From positions 1-28,469 of the forward strand of contig JBQTIB010000194.1 of assembly GCA_052389435.1 (NCBI GenBank): a stretch of DNA of 28,469 nucleotides, in the 5' to 3' direction. Below the pieces are notes generated by a model. It made no database searches and was not told the origin of the DNA. It saw only the letters and a program-made list of their open reading frames with translations. Source of the stretch: JBQTKD01 sp052389435 (GTDB lineage: Bacteria > Actinomycetota > Actinomycetes > Sporichthyales > Sporichthyaceae). Made by a program: the position numbers and the translations under genes. Shown here in pieces: positions 1 through 6,951 of the stretch. How positions within the stretch are numbered: position 1 is the first letter of the stretch; each line of letters starts with the position of its first letter.

Positions 1-19
1 GGGGGGGGGGGGGGGGGGG
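1..19. other. G homopolymer at the left edge
   Basis: The window begins with 19 consecutive G. This may be a sequencing or assembly artefact at a contig end, or real low-complexity sequence. No coding function is supported. Confidence 0.6.
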
Positions 20-36
20 CGGCGGGGCCCGCCCAC

Positions 37-56
37 CCCCGGGGGCGCCCCCGGGG
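37..56. terminator. Perfect 20-base GC palindrome at the contig edge
   Basis: Four C, five G, CG, five C and four G form a perfectly self-complementary 20-mer, 43 bases past the stop codon of the exported-protein gene. It could act as a terminator hairpin for that gene. It is also the kind of structure that stops assembly, which fits the G homopolymer just outside it. Confidence 0.35.
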
Positions 57-98
57 CACCCCCCGGCGCCCCCACGGCAAGCTCTCGCGGAGGGGCGC

Positions 99-968
99 TC
101 AGCCCGCGCCGCCGCCACCCCCGCCACCGCGGCCGTCGCCGCCGGAGGCGTTGTCCTCGTCGTCGGCGTAGAGGTCTTCCTCGTCGCTCGGCGCCGCCTT
201 GGCCTTCTTGGCCTCGGTCGACTTCTCGCTCTTGGCCGACCGTTCGCTGGCCGGAGCCTGCTGCTGCTCGGCCGCAGGCGCCCGACGGGCCTGCTCCTGC
301 GCGGGCTGCTGCTCGGCCGAGTCGGAGTCCCGGTCCGCCGCGTCCTGCTCCGCTGCGTCACGGTCCTGCGCGTCCCGATCCTGCGCGGCCGGGGCCTGCT
401 CCGAGGCCGGCGCCTGCTCGGCCGACTGCTCGTCGGACCGCTCGGCCGGAGCCTGCTCGGACTTCCGGTCCGTGGCGGACTCGTCCTGCTTCTCGTCCTG
501 CTTCTCGGTCTGCTGCTTGGCGTCCGCCTCCGGCGCCGAACGCTCCTCGGTCGAGGACTCCTCGGCGGGTGCCTCCGCGTCCGGGGTGAGCCCGGTCCCG
601 GCGAGCGGGTTCGGGGTCTCGCCCTCGACGTCGGGCGTGAGCGGGGTTTGGGGCAGCGGCTGAGACTCCAGCGGATCGTCCTCGGCCGGCTTGTCCTCCG
701 GAACCGAGGCGGCGCCCGGTGCCGGCGGAGCGTCGTAGCCGACGCCCGGAATCGGGTTCTTGCCGGGCTCGATGCCCGCGACCGAACCGGTCTCCGGGTC
801 GGTGCCGGGCGTCCCCGCCGGTGGGAATCCCACGTCGGGCACGCTCGGAGAGTCGCTGACCGGAACCCGGAAGTCGGCCACGTCGGTGGCCACGCCCGGC
901 CCGGCCGGCAGCACGGTGAGCACCGCGCAGGCGCTCAGACCGATCCAGACCTTTCGCGATGTGCGCAT
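99..968 (-). CDS. Exported acidic low-complexity protein (hypothetical)
   Basis: This 289-residue protein is not one I recognise. It opens with a signal-peptide-like segment: Arg/Lys at residues 3-6, then a hydrophobic stretch to about residue 27 ending at Gly-Val-Ala. The rest has no predicted fold. Residues 30-125 are Pro/Gly-rich and residues 130-260 are dominated by Glu, Gln, Asp, Ala and Ser with short repeats such as SEQAPA and DRDAAEQD. It ends in an acidic patch (EEDLYADDED) and a Gly-rich tail. The start is an ATG preceded by GAGGGGAT at 7 bases. It lies downstream of cobQ on the same strand but 262 bases away, so it probably has its own promoter. An envelope or extracytoplasmic role is inferred from the signal peptide only. 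Wall linkage is unproven because no LPXTG or transmembrane tail is visible. Confidence 0.6.
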   Translation of the reverse strand: MRTSRKVWIGLSACAVLTVLPAGPGVATDVADFRVPVSDSPSVPDVGFPPAGTPGTDPETGSVAGIEPGKNPIPGVGYDAPPAPGAASVPEDKPAEDDPLESQPLPQTPLTPDVEGETPNPLAGTGLTPDAEAPAEESSTEERSAPEADAKQQTEKQDEKQDESATDRKSEQAPAERSDEQSAEQAPASEQAPAAQDRDAQDRDAAEQDAADRDSDSAEQQPAQEQARRAPAAEQQQAPASERSAKSEKSTEAKKAKAAPSDEEDLYADDEDNASGGDGRGGGGGGGAG

Positions 969-1011
969 ACGCCATCCCCTCGTACGAACGGACAGAGGAC
1001 AGCCGCCCCCG

Positions 1012-1071
1012 CCGCATCCCCCCGGATGCGGGCACCAGTCAACCCGAGGAGGGGGTCCGAACCCGGGACCC
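1012..1071 (-). other. Two hairpins in the leader of the exported-protein gene
   Basis: Within the 262-base gap between cobQ and the exported-protein gene there are two perfect stem-loops. One has 8-bp arms (CCGCATCC/GGATGCGG, 1012-1019 with 1024-1031, 4-base loop). The other has 6-bp arms (GGGTCC/GGACCC, 1053-1058 with 1066-1071, 7-base loop). Read on the minus strand they lie about 45-105 bases before the ATG, so they may structure the leader RNA. I could not match them to a known riboswitch consensus. Confidence 0.3.
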
Positions 1072-1230
1072 GCCCCACGCCCCGCGTGTCACATAGGCCC
1101 CACCAGCCCCACAACCGGGGCGCCTTCTCCGCTCGTCCACCATCGGGGCGGGCTCTTCGTCCGTGGAGTGCGACCTTTCGGGCCGGCGACGGCCGCAGAG
1201 CTGCAGGCCGCAGATGCCGGCGGGCCGGGG

Positions 1231-2736
1231 TCAGGTCGCGGGGTCTAGGACGCTGCGCAGGATCGGGAGGCGCGACGGGACGCCGCCTTCGATCAGGTCG
1301 GTCAACGCTGCAGTGTCGAGGTGGTCGGCCACCAGGTCGCCGAGGGCGTCGAGGCGGGCGCTGCGCACCTCGGCAAAGCGCACCGGTGGGCCCGGGCGCC
1401 AGGTGGCCCCGGCCGCGTCCGCGACGTCGGTGAGGAACGCGCGGCGGAAACCGTCGGACTCCAGCACGCCGTGCCAGGTGGTGCCCCAGACCGTGCCCTG
1501 CCGGCAGCCGTCGAGAAAGGGTTCGGCGCCGGGGTCGACGGTGGCCACGCCGTGGTGGATCTCGTAGCCGCGAACTGCCGCCCCGTAGGCCGTCCCCTCG
1601 ACCCGTCCGACGGTTTTGTCGACGGCGAAGCGCACCTCGGTCGGCAGCAGGCCGAGGCCCGCGACGGCACCGGCGCGGGACTCCACGTCGTCGACGATCG
1701 TCCGCGCCAGCATCTGGTAGCCGCCGCAGACCCCGAGGATCGGGCGCCCGGCCGCGGCACGCTCGGCCAGCGCGTCGGCCAGGCCGCGCGAGCGCAGCCA
1801 CGCCAGATCGGCGACGGTGGACTTGGAACCGGGCAGCAGCACCAGATGCGCGTCGGCGAGATCGCCCGGCCGGTCCACGTACGTCACGGACACCCCGGGC
1901 TCGACGGCGAGTGCGTCCGCGTCGGTGAGGTTGGAGATGCGCGGGAGGCGGATCACCGCGATCCGCAACGCCTCCGGGTCGTTCGAGCCCAGCCGGCCGT
2001 GCCGCCCGAGCGCGTCGAGGGCCAGGGAGTCCTCCACGTCCAGCCACAGGTCCTCGCGCCAGGGCAGCACCCCGTACATCCGACGCCCCGTCAGATCCTC
2101 CAGGGTGCGCAGGCCCGGTTCGAGCAGACGGACCTCGCCTCGGAACTTGTTCACCACGAACCCGGCGATCAGCGCCTGGTCGGCTGGCTCCAGCACGGCG
2201 AGCGTGCCGAACATGGAGGCGAACACCCCGCCCCGGTCGATGTCTCCGACCACGAGGGTCGGCAGGTCCGCCGCCCGGGCCAGTCCGAGGTTGGCGATGT
2301 CGTCGGCCCGCAGGTTGATCTCGGCGGGGCTGCCCGCGCCCTCGCACACCACGACCTCGAACCGCGAGCGCAGATCGGCGAGCGAGTCGAGGACGTGGCC
2401 GAGCAGCGTCGGCTTCAGCGCGCGGTAGGACAGGGCGTCGACGTCGGTCAGCACCCGGCCGTGCAGCAGGACCTGCGAGGTTCGATCGCTTCCGGGCTTG
2501 AGCAGCACGGGGTTCAGCGCGGTTTCGATCTCGATGCCCGCCGCGGCGGCCTGCATCGCCTGCGCGCGGCCGATCTCGCCGCCGTCGGGGGTCACCGCCG
2601 AGTTGTTCGACATGTTCTGCGCCTTGAACGGCGCCACCGAGATTCCCTGCCGGTGCAGCCACCGGCACAGCCCGGCGACCAGCACGCTCTTGCCGGCGTC
2701 GGAACTGGTCCCGGCGACCAGCAGCGCACCCTTCAT
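1231..2736 (-). CDS. cobQ: Cobyric acid synthase (glutamine-hydrolysing)
   Basis: This 501-residue enzyme amidates the b, d, e and g side chains of adenosylcobyrinic acid a,c-diamide, using glutamine and ATP, in late cobalamin biosynthesis in the cytoplasm. Residues 1-230 form the dethiobiotin-synthetase-like ATPase: the nucleotide loop is GTSSDAGKS near the N-terminus and QNMSNNSAV follows. The C-terminal half is a class I glutamine amidotransferase, with nucleophile Cys337 in GVCGGYQML and catalytic His394-His395 in YEIHHG. The length is normal for the family. The ATG start gives the classic MKGALLVAGTSSDAGKS beginning and has AGAGGTG upstream. It is the last gene of a minus-strand operon with cobD (82-base gap). 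All key residues are present. Confidence 0.97.
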   Translation of the reverse strand: MKGALLVAGTSSDAGKSVLVAGLCRWLHRQGISVAPFKAQNMSNNSAVTPDGGEIGRAQAMQAAAAGIEIETALNPVLLKPGSDRTSQVLLHGRVLTDVDALSYRALKPTLLGHVLDSLADLRSRFEVVVCEGAGSPAEINLRADDIANLGLARAADLPTLVVGDIDRGGVFASMFGTLAVLEPADQALIAGFVVNKFRGEVRLLEPGLRTLEDLTGRRMYGVLPWREDLWLDVEDSLALDALGRHGRLGSNDPEALRIAVIRLPRISNLTDADALAVEPGVSVTYVDRPGDLADAHLVLLPGSKSTVADLAWLRSRGLADALAERAAAGRPILGVCGGYQMLARTIVDDVESRAGAVAGLGLLPTEVRFAVDKTVGRVEGTAYGAAVRGYEIHHGVATVDPGAEPFLDGCRQGTVWGTTWHGVLESDGFRRAFLTDVADAAGATWRPGPPVRFAEVRSARLDALGDLVADHLDTAALTDLIEGGVPSRLPILRSVLDPAT

Positions 2737-2755
2737 CGCGACACCTCTGTGCCAG

Positions 2756-2801
2756 GGCGTCCGCCGAAGGGTGAGCTATAGCGCTCGGTTGAGCGGACGC
2801 C
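2756..2801 (-). promoter_or_regulatory. Inverted repeat between cobD and cobQ
   Basis: Two perfect 9-base arms, GGCGTCCGC at 2756-2764 and GCGGACGCC at 2793-2801, flank a 28-base centre that contains a further short GAGC/GCTC pairing. The element fills much of the 82-base gap between cobD and cobQ, so it could be an intercistronic RNA hairpin that tunes read-through or stability. No B12-riboswitch motif is visible in it. Confidence 0.4.
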
Positions 2802-2818
2802 ACGCATCGGGGAGGGGC

Positions 2819-3727
2819 TCATCGCCGCCGCGCCACGACGACGGCCAGCGCGGCGGCCGCGAACCCGACGGTCCGCGCCAGCCGTGCCGCGCGGGTTATG
2901 TCAGCCACTTCAGGTGCGGCGCCGCCTTCGTTGAGCACCGACCGATTCTCGACGTAGCCGGGATAGACGTTCGACCCGCCCAGGCGCACGCCGAGCGCAC
3001 CGGCGGCCGCGGCCTCGCACCAGCCGGCGTTGGGGCTCGGATGCGCGCGTCGGTCGGCGCGCAGGGCGCGCGCCGCCTGGCAGGCGCTCCCGCCGGCCAC
3101 CGGTGCCGCGGCGACGGTCAGCAGACCGGTCAGGCGCGCGGGCGCGAGGTTCACGACGTCGTCGAGCTTCGCCGCCGCCTTGCCGAACCGCTCGTAGCGG
3201 GCGTTGCGGTACCCGACCATCGCGTCGAGGGTGTTCACGGCCCGGTACCCGAGCAGCCCGGGCACGCCGGCCACGGCGCCCCAGAACAGCGGCGCGACGA
3301 CGGCGTCGGAGGTGTTCTCGGCGACGGACTCCACGGTCGCCCGGGCCAGATCCGGAACCTCGAGCGCCGCGGGGTCCCGGGCGCACAGGTGCCGTAGCCG
3401 CGACCGCGCCGCGGGCACGTCCGCCTCCATCAGGTGACGCCACATCAGCTGCGCCTCGCGCCCCAGCGACGTTCCGCCGAGAACGGTCCAGGTGGCCGCG
3501 GCGGTGGCGAGGGTCGGTGCGCGACGCTGCGCGAGGACGCCGAGCAGCACGGGCCCGCCGACGCAGACGGCCGTGTGCACCGCGCCCGCCGCCACCGAGT
3601 CCCGGTACAGGCGCCGCTCCAGCGCCCCTGCCGTCCGCCCGAATCCGGCCACCGGATGGCACCGGCGCGGGTCGGCGAAGACGGCGTCGGCGAGCACGCC
3701 GACGGCAAGGCCCAGAGCACGGCCCAT
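2819..3727 (-). CDS. cobD: Adenosylcobinamide-phosphate synthase (CobD/CbiB)
   Basis: This 302-residue integral membrane protein joins the aminopropanol arm to adenosylcobyric acid, giving adenosylcobinamide(-phosphate). Family hallmarks are the N-terminal DAVFADPRRCHPVAGFGR segment, the central SVAENTSDAVVAPLFWGAV and RAVNTLDAMVGYRNARYE blocks, and SPNAGWCEAAAAGALGVRLGG toward the C-terminus. Several hydrophobic helices are spread through it, and the last residues are a basic tail. I chose the ATG that overlaps the TGA of the upstream permease by one base (TGATG). A longer in-frame extension would lie entirely inside that permease gene. The overlap implies translational coupling, and cobQ follows on the same transcript. 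Confidence 0.95.
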   Translation of the reverse strand: MGRALGLAVGVLADAVFADPRRCHPVAGFGRTAGALERRLYRDSVAAGAVHTAVCVGGPVLLGVLAQRRAPTLATAAATWTVLGGTSLGREAQLMWRHLMEADVPAARSRLRHLCARDPAALEVPDLARATVESVAENTSDAVVAPLFWGAVAGVPGLLGYRAVNTLDAMVGYRNARYERFGKAAAKLDDVVNLAPARLTGLLTVAAAPVAGGSACQAARALRADRRAHPSPNAGWCEAAAAGALGVRLGGSNVYPGYVENRSVLNEGGAAPEVADITRAARLARTVGFAAAALAVVVARRR

Positions 3728-4473
3728 CAGAAAACCAGTCGCACGATCGCGAAGGCGCCGATCGCGACGATGCAGCAGCGCAGCGCCGTCGGCGAGAGGG
3801 TGCGTCCGTACCGGCCGCCGAACAGCCCGCCGCCGATCGACCCGATGGCGATCAGTCCCGCGACGGCCCAGTCGACGTGACTGACCGTCATGAAAATGAT
3901 CGCCGCGACTCCGTTGCCGAGCAGTGCGAGGACGTTCTTGGTGGCGTTGAGGCGCTGGAGGTCGTCGACGAGGAACACCGCCAGGAACGCGATCAGCAGC
4001 ACGCCCTGGGCGGCGCCGAAGTAGCCCGCGTAGACGCCGGTCAACCCCACCGCGAGCGTCAGCAGTGCCAGGTGCGACCGGCTCGCCGGGCGCCCGCCCA
4101 GCCACGCGGTGAGCCGGGGTTGAACCAGGACCAGCACGCAGGCGAGGCCGATCAACACGGGGACCACGGCCCGAAACGCCCGTTCGGGGGCGGTCAGCAG
4201 CAGCGTCGCGCCGATCACCGAGCCGACGCAGGTGGCCGGAACCAGGCGCAGGAGTCGCTCGCGCTGGTCCCGCAGTTGAGTGCGGTAGGCCCACACTGCC
4301 GCCGCCGAGCCGGGGACGAGGCCGACGGTGTTGGACACGTTCGCCGTCACGGCCGGGTAGCCGAGCGCGAGCAGCGTCGGGAACGTGACGAGGGTGCCGG
4401 ATCCGACGACGGCGTTGATGGCGCCGGCCGCCGCCCCGGACAGCAGGATCGCCACCGCGTCCCACCAGGACAC
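3727..4473 (-). CDS. TauE/SafE-family membrane permease
   Basis: This is a roughly 248-residue protein with about eight hydrophobic helices. The N-terminal helix has the family pattern AGAINAVVGSGTLVTFPTLL, and a matching repeat GVYAGYFGAAQGVLLIAFL begins the second half, as expected for the internally duplicated TauE/SafE (DUF81) fold. Members export or import small anions such as sulfite, sulfoacetate and taurine-derived compounds; several are annotated only as sulfite exporters. I chose the GTG giving VSWWDAVAILL, because the longer ATG-initiated form adds a polar arginine-rich N-terminus that runs into the divergent promoter and the 5' end of the neighbouring gene. It overlaps cobD by one base and leads the cob operon, so a link to cobalt or a precursor is tempting but unproven. 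Confidence 0.85.
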   Translation of the reverse strand: MSWWDAVAILLSGAAAGAINAVVGSGTLVTFPTLLALGYPAVTANVSNTVGLVPGSAAAVWAYRTQLRDQRERLLRLVPATCVGSVIGATLLLTAPERAFRAVVPVLIGLACVLVLVQPRLTAWLGGRPASRSHLALLTLAVGLTGVYAGYFGAAQGVLLIAFLAVFLVDDLQRLNATKNVLALLGNGVAAIIFMTVSHVDWAVAGLIAIGSIGGGLFGGRYGRTLSPTALRCCIVAIGAFAIVRLVF

Positions 4474-4507
4474 TTTTCGCCCACCCACCACGCCGGAAGC
4501 CGCAAAC

Positions 4508-4524
4508 TGCGCCGTTTGGGCGCA
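4508..4524. promoter_or_regulatory. Inverted repeat in the divergent permease/rpf spacer
   Basis: TGCGCC and GGCGCA are separated by GTTTG, midway between the divergent starts at 4473 (minus) and 4590 (plus). An overlapping CAAAC/GTTTG pairing is also present. It could be an operator shared by both directions or a leader hairpin. No known regulator is assigned. Confidence 0.3.
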
Positions 4525-4589
4525 AGTGGGGCCATTGTCCCTCCGTCGGCGGATCGACCCCGGGGGCGGGTGGTCCGCACAGTCGAGGG

Positions 4590-5180
4590 ATGGGGGAAAC
4601 GAAGGCACGGTGGGGCGCTGCGCTCGGATGTACGGCGACGGCGGTCGCGGTGATCGCGGTCGGAACGGTCGTTGCGTCCGCCGACGCGGCGACGACGGCG
4701 ACCTGGGACAGGCTCGCCCACTGCGAGAGCGGCGGGCGGTGGAACGTGAACACCGGAAACGGCTACTACGGCGGGCTGCAGTTCTCCGGCGGGACGTGGA
4801 AGGCCTACGGCGGGCGGAAGTTCGCCAAGCGCGCGGACCTCGCGACGAAGGCCGAGCAGATCGTCGTGGCGGAGCGGCTGCTGGCCGATCGCGGGTGGAG
4901 CCCGTGGCCGGCGTGCTCGCGCAAGCTCGGGCTCTCGCGCGAGGACGCCCTCGGCACGCCCGACGTCCTGCTGCCCGACACGCCGCTGCCGGTCCCGAGC
5001 CGGCCGCCGACCCGGCGTCCCAAGCCGACGTGGACGCCCGGCCCGGTCTGGACGGTCGGTCCGCAGTGGACGCCGGGCGCGGTGTTCACGGCGGGCCCCG
5101 ATGCGGAGATGGCCCCGGGGACCGTCCCGGGCGAGCCCAACGCGCGCCGGTTCTCGCGCGACCCGGGCGGTCGGCCCTGA
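4590..5180 (+). CDS. Secreted Rpf-like transglycosylase
   Basis: This 196-residue protein has an export signal (residues 1-34, hydrophobic core ATAVAVIAVGTVVASA). It is followed by a transglycosylase/resuscitation-promoting-factor domain (about residues 36-112): TWDRLAHCESGGRWNVNTG, then GYYGGLQFSGGTWKAYGG and a C-terminal GWSPWPACSRKLGL. Glu46 in HCESGG is the expected catalytic acid for cleaving peptidoglycan glycan strands, and the two Cys match the disulfide pair of Rpf proteins. The tail (residues 125-196) is Pro-rich with an imperfect repeat of the type W-T-x-G-P. There is no LysM domain, unlike larger Rpf relatives. The ATG has GAGGG immediately before it, an unusually tight spacing. 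It converges on the ABC ATPase gene with a 9-base gap. Confidence 0.92.
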   Translation: MGETKARWGAALGCTATAVAVIAVGTVVASADAATTATWDRLAHCESGGRWNVNTGNGYYGGLQFSGGTWKAYGGRKFAKRADLATKAEQIVVAERLLADRGWSPWPACSRKLGLSREDALGTPDVLLPDTPLPVPSRPPTRRPKPTWTPGPVWTVGPQWTPGAVFTAGPDAEMAPGTVPGEPNARRFSRDPGGRP

Positions 5181-5189
5181 CGCGCGTGC

Positions 5190-5993
5190 CTAGCGGCCGC
5201 GAGCGGTCCAGCGGTCGTGCTCGCGGTTCAGGACCAGCGGCACGCCGTAGCAGGCGGTGAGGTTCTCGGCGGTCATCGCGACCTCGAGTCGGCCCTTCGC
5301 GACGATCTTCCCCTCGCGCAGCATCAGCACGTGGGTCATGCCCGGCGGGATCTCCTCGACGTGGTGCGTGACCATGATCATCGCCGGCGCGAACTCGTCC
5401 CTGGCCAGCCGCGAGAGGCGCCGCACGAGGTCCTCGCGGCCGCCGAGGTCGAGGCCTGCGGCGGGCTCGTCGAGCAGCAGCAGTTCCGGGTCGGCCATCA
5501 GCGCCCGCGCGATCTGCACGCGTTTGCGTTCGCCCTCGGACAGGGTGCCGTAGGTGCGCTCGGCGAACTGCAGGATGCCGAGCGCCTTCAGCAACGCCTC
5601 GGCGCGCGCGGCGTCGGGAGCCTCGTAGGTCTCCTTCCACCGGCCCACGACCGCGTAGGCGGCGGTCAGGACGACGTCGCGGACCTTCTCCTCGCGGGGC
5701 AGGCGGTCTGCCAGGCCGGCGCTGGCCAGGCCCACGCGCGGGCGCAGTTCGAAGACGTCGGTTTCGCCGAGCACCTCGCCGAGGATCGCGGCCCAGCCGG
5801 AGGTCGGGTGCAGGTGACCGCCGACGACCTGCAGCATCGTGGTCTTGCCGGCGCCGTTGGGGCCCAGGACGATCCAGCGTTCGCCCTCGTGGATCTGCCA
5901 CAGGTCGATGTCGAGAATTTTCGTGCCGTCGCGCACGACGACGACCTCGGCCAGGTCGAGAACCAAGGTGGGCGGGGGCGGGGAGGCGCTCAT
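5190..5993 (-). CDS. ABC transporter ATP-binding protein (orphan)
   Basis: This is a 267-residue nucleotide-binding subunit. Visible motifs in order are Walker A GPNGAGKTT, a Q-loop region before LPREEKVRDVV, the signature LSEGERKRVQIARAL, Walker B LLLLDEPAAGLDL and the switch histidine in VTHHVEEIPPG. The overall style resembles ATPases of the metal-chelate/ModF type. No permease or binding-protein gene is adjacent, so the substrate and partner are unknown. I start it at MSASPPPP, where TAGCGT lies 8 bases upstream. The longer frame adds 66 arginine-rich residues lacking family similarity and would cross into the start region of the divergent gene at 6115. Confidence 0.88.
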   Translation of the reverse strand: MSASPPPPTLVLDLAEVVVVRDGTKILDIDLWQIHEGERWIVLGPNGAGKTTMLQVVGGHLHPTSGWAAILGEVLGETDVFELRPRVGLASAGLADRLPREEKVRDVVLTAAYAVVGRWKETYEAPDAARAEALLKALGILQFAERTYGTLSEGERKRVQIARALMADPELLLLDEPAAGLDLGGREDLVRRLSRLARDEFAPAMIMVTHHVEEIPPGMTHVLMLREGKIVAKGRLEVAMTAENLTACYGVPLVLNREHDRWTARGR

Positions 5994-6001
5994 CGATCCC
6001 C

Positions 6002-6007
6002 ACGCTA
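6002..6007 (-). promoter_or_regulatory. Leaderless -10 box, ABC ATPase gene
   Basis: On the minus strand TAGCGT is followed by 8 bases and then the ATG. No better ribosome-binding site exists than GGGGATC, so a leaderless transcript is plausible. Confidence 0.4.
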
Positions 6008-6101
6008 ATCGGGCGGCGGGAAACGGCGATCTGCCACGCCGTGCGTGTCTACGGCCACAGCCGATGCGGCGCTCTTGCAGCGCGTGGATCACGCCGGCGT
6101 T

Positions 6102-6107
6102 TACGCT
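6102..6107 (+). promoter_or_regulatory. Leaderless -10 box for the gene at 6115
   Basis: TACGCT is followed by exactly 7 bases and then ATG, with no Shine-Dalgarno sequence. This is the same geometry as several other starts in the window. Confidence 0.45.
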
Positions 6108-6114
6108 GTCGGCG

Positions 6115-6915
6115 ATGAACGGAGACCTGCGGTCCGGACGCCTGGTGGCGTGGGGCAACGCCGTGCTCGCGGGACTCGTGAGCCCGGACACGGCCGCGGA
6201 CCGGATTCAGGCCGACGATCTGCAGCACCGAGTCGCCCGCGACGTCGCCGGCGAGGGCCGCAGCCGGCCAGACACCGCGGTCGAGACCCTGCCGGTCTTC
6301 CTCGCGGGGCTGCGGCCGCACGGCGTGCGCGCACTGCTGCTCGTGCTCCCCGTGCCCGGCGACGCGCGCGGTCTTCCCGGTCCCCCGGCCTTCAACGCCG
6401 CCGCGCTGGACACGGGCGAGGCGGTGCTGCTGCTCGGCGAGGAGCCGCGCGGCCTGACCCCGACGCCCACCCGCGACCCCGACGGCCCGCCCGGGGTGTC
6501 CGTGGCGTGGGCCGCGTCGCCGGTCGAGCGCCGCGTCGGCACCGAACTCCCCTCGCTCGGCGAGGCCGAGCGACAGCTCACCGAGACCCTCCGCGAGGTC
6601 ACCGAGGCCCTCGCCGGGCTGGACCTGGCCCGCTGGCGCCCGCAGGTCGCCGAGGCCCTCGCCGGCATCCGCGCGGGCGAGGGCTGCGTGGGCCTCGCTC
6701 CCGGCTACCCCGGCCGCGCCCACCGCGTGCTCGCCTCCGCGCAGCGCATCTCGGCCATCGCGCGCCTGGTCGAGAGCGAACCCGACGCGGGCATCGGCAC
6801 CGGCATTCTCGGCACCCGCGACGCCCTGCTGCGGCAGTTGGCGATGGCCGCCCGGCACGCGACCATCGCGGCGTTCAACAGCGTCGTCGAACCGCACATC
6901 ACCGCCTCGGCCTGA
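6115..6915 (+). CDS. Conserved-type actinobacterial protein of unknown function
   Basis: This is a 266-residue cytoplasmic protein that I do not recognise. It has no signal peptide or membrane segment. The first 75 residues (MNGDLRSGRLVAWGNAVLAG...) are followed by an LLLVLPVPGD strand-like segment and a Pro-rich loop around residues 110-140. The second half looks helical (EAERQLTETLREVTEAL and similar, and RISAIARLVESEP), ending in a conserved-looking RDALLRQLAMAARHATIAAFNSVVE block. The ATG is supported by a TANNNT box 7 bases upstream, and an upstream extension of the frame has no support. Codon use is like that of neighbouring housekeeping genes, so it is very probably a real gene. It converges with glgA, leaving 36 GC-rich bases between the stops. 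Confidence 0.8.
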   Translation: MNGDLRSGRLVAWGNAVLAGLVSPDTAADRIQADDLQHRVARDVAGEGRSRPDTAVETLPVFLAGLRPHGVRALLLVLPVPGDARGLPGPPAFNAAALDTGEAVLLLGEEPRGLTPTPTRDPDGPPGVSVAWAASPVERRVGTELPSLGEAERQLTETLREVTEALAGLDLARWRPQVAEALAGIRAGEGCVGLAPGYPGRAHRVLASAQRISAIARLVESEPDAGIGTGILGTRDALLRQLAMAARHATIAAFNSVVEPHITASA

Positions 6916-6951
6916 CGCAGCGTCCGGGCGCCGGCGGCCGGGCGCGGGCGC

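Noticed and set aside
1053..1071. tRNA T-arm-like sequence (GGGTTCGGACCC on the minus strand)
   Set aside because: Only a 6-bp stem with a 7-base loop; no acceptor stem, D-arm or anticodon arm can be built around it.
968..1230. c-di-AMP (ydaO-type) riboswitch in the leader of the exported-protein gene
   Set aside because: Two simple hairpins are present, but the conserved ydaO core could not be aligned.
1321..2781. Long plus-strand open frames opposite cobQ, cobD, glgA and mmsA
   Set aside because: They are antisense shadows of strong genes at high GC, rich in Arg/Pro/Gly or His and without starts, sites or family motifs.
4474..4589. Cobalamin riboswitch upstream of the permease-cobD-cobQ operon
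   Set aside because: No B12-box (GCCACTG-type) or matching core could be found on the minus strand, and the 116-base spacer is too short for the full element.
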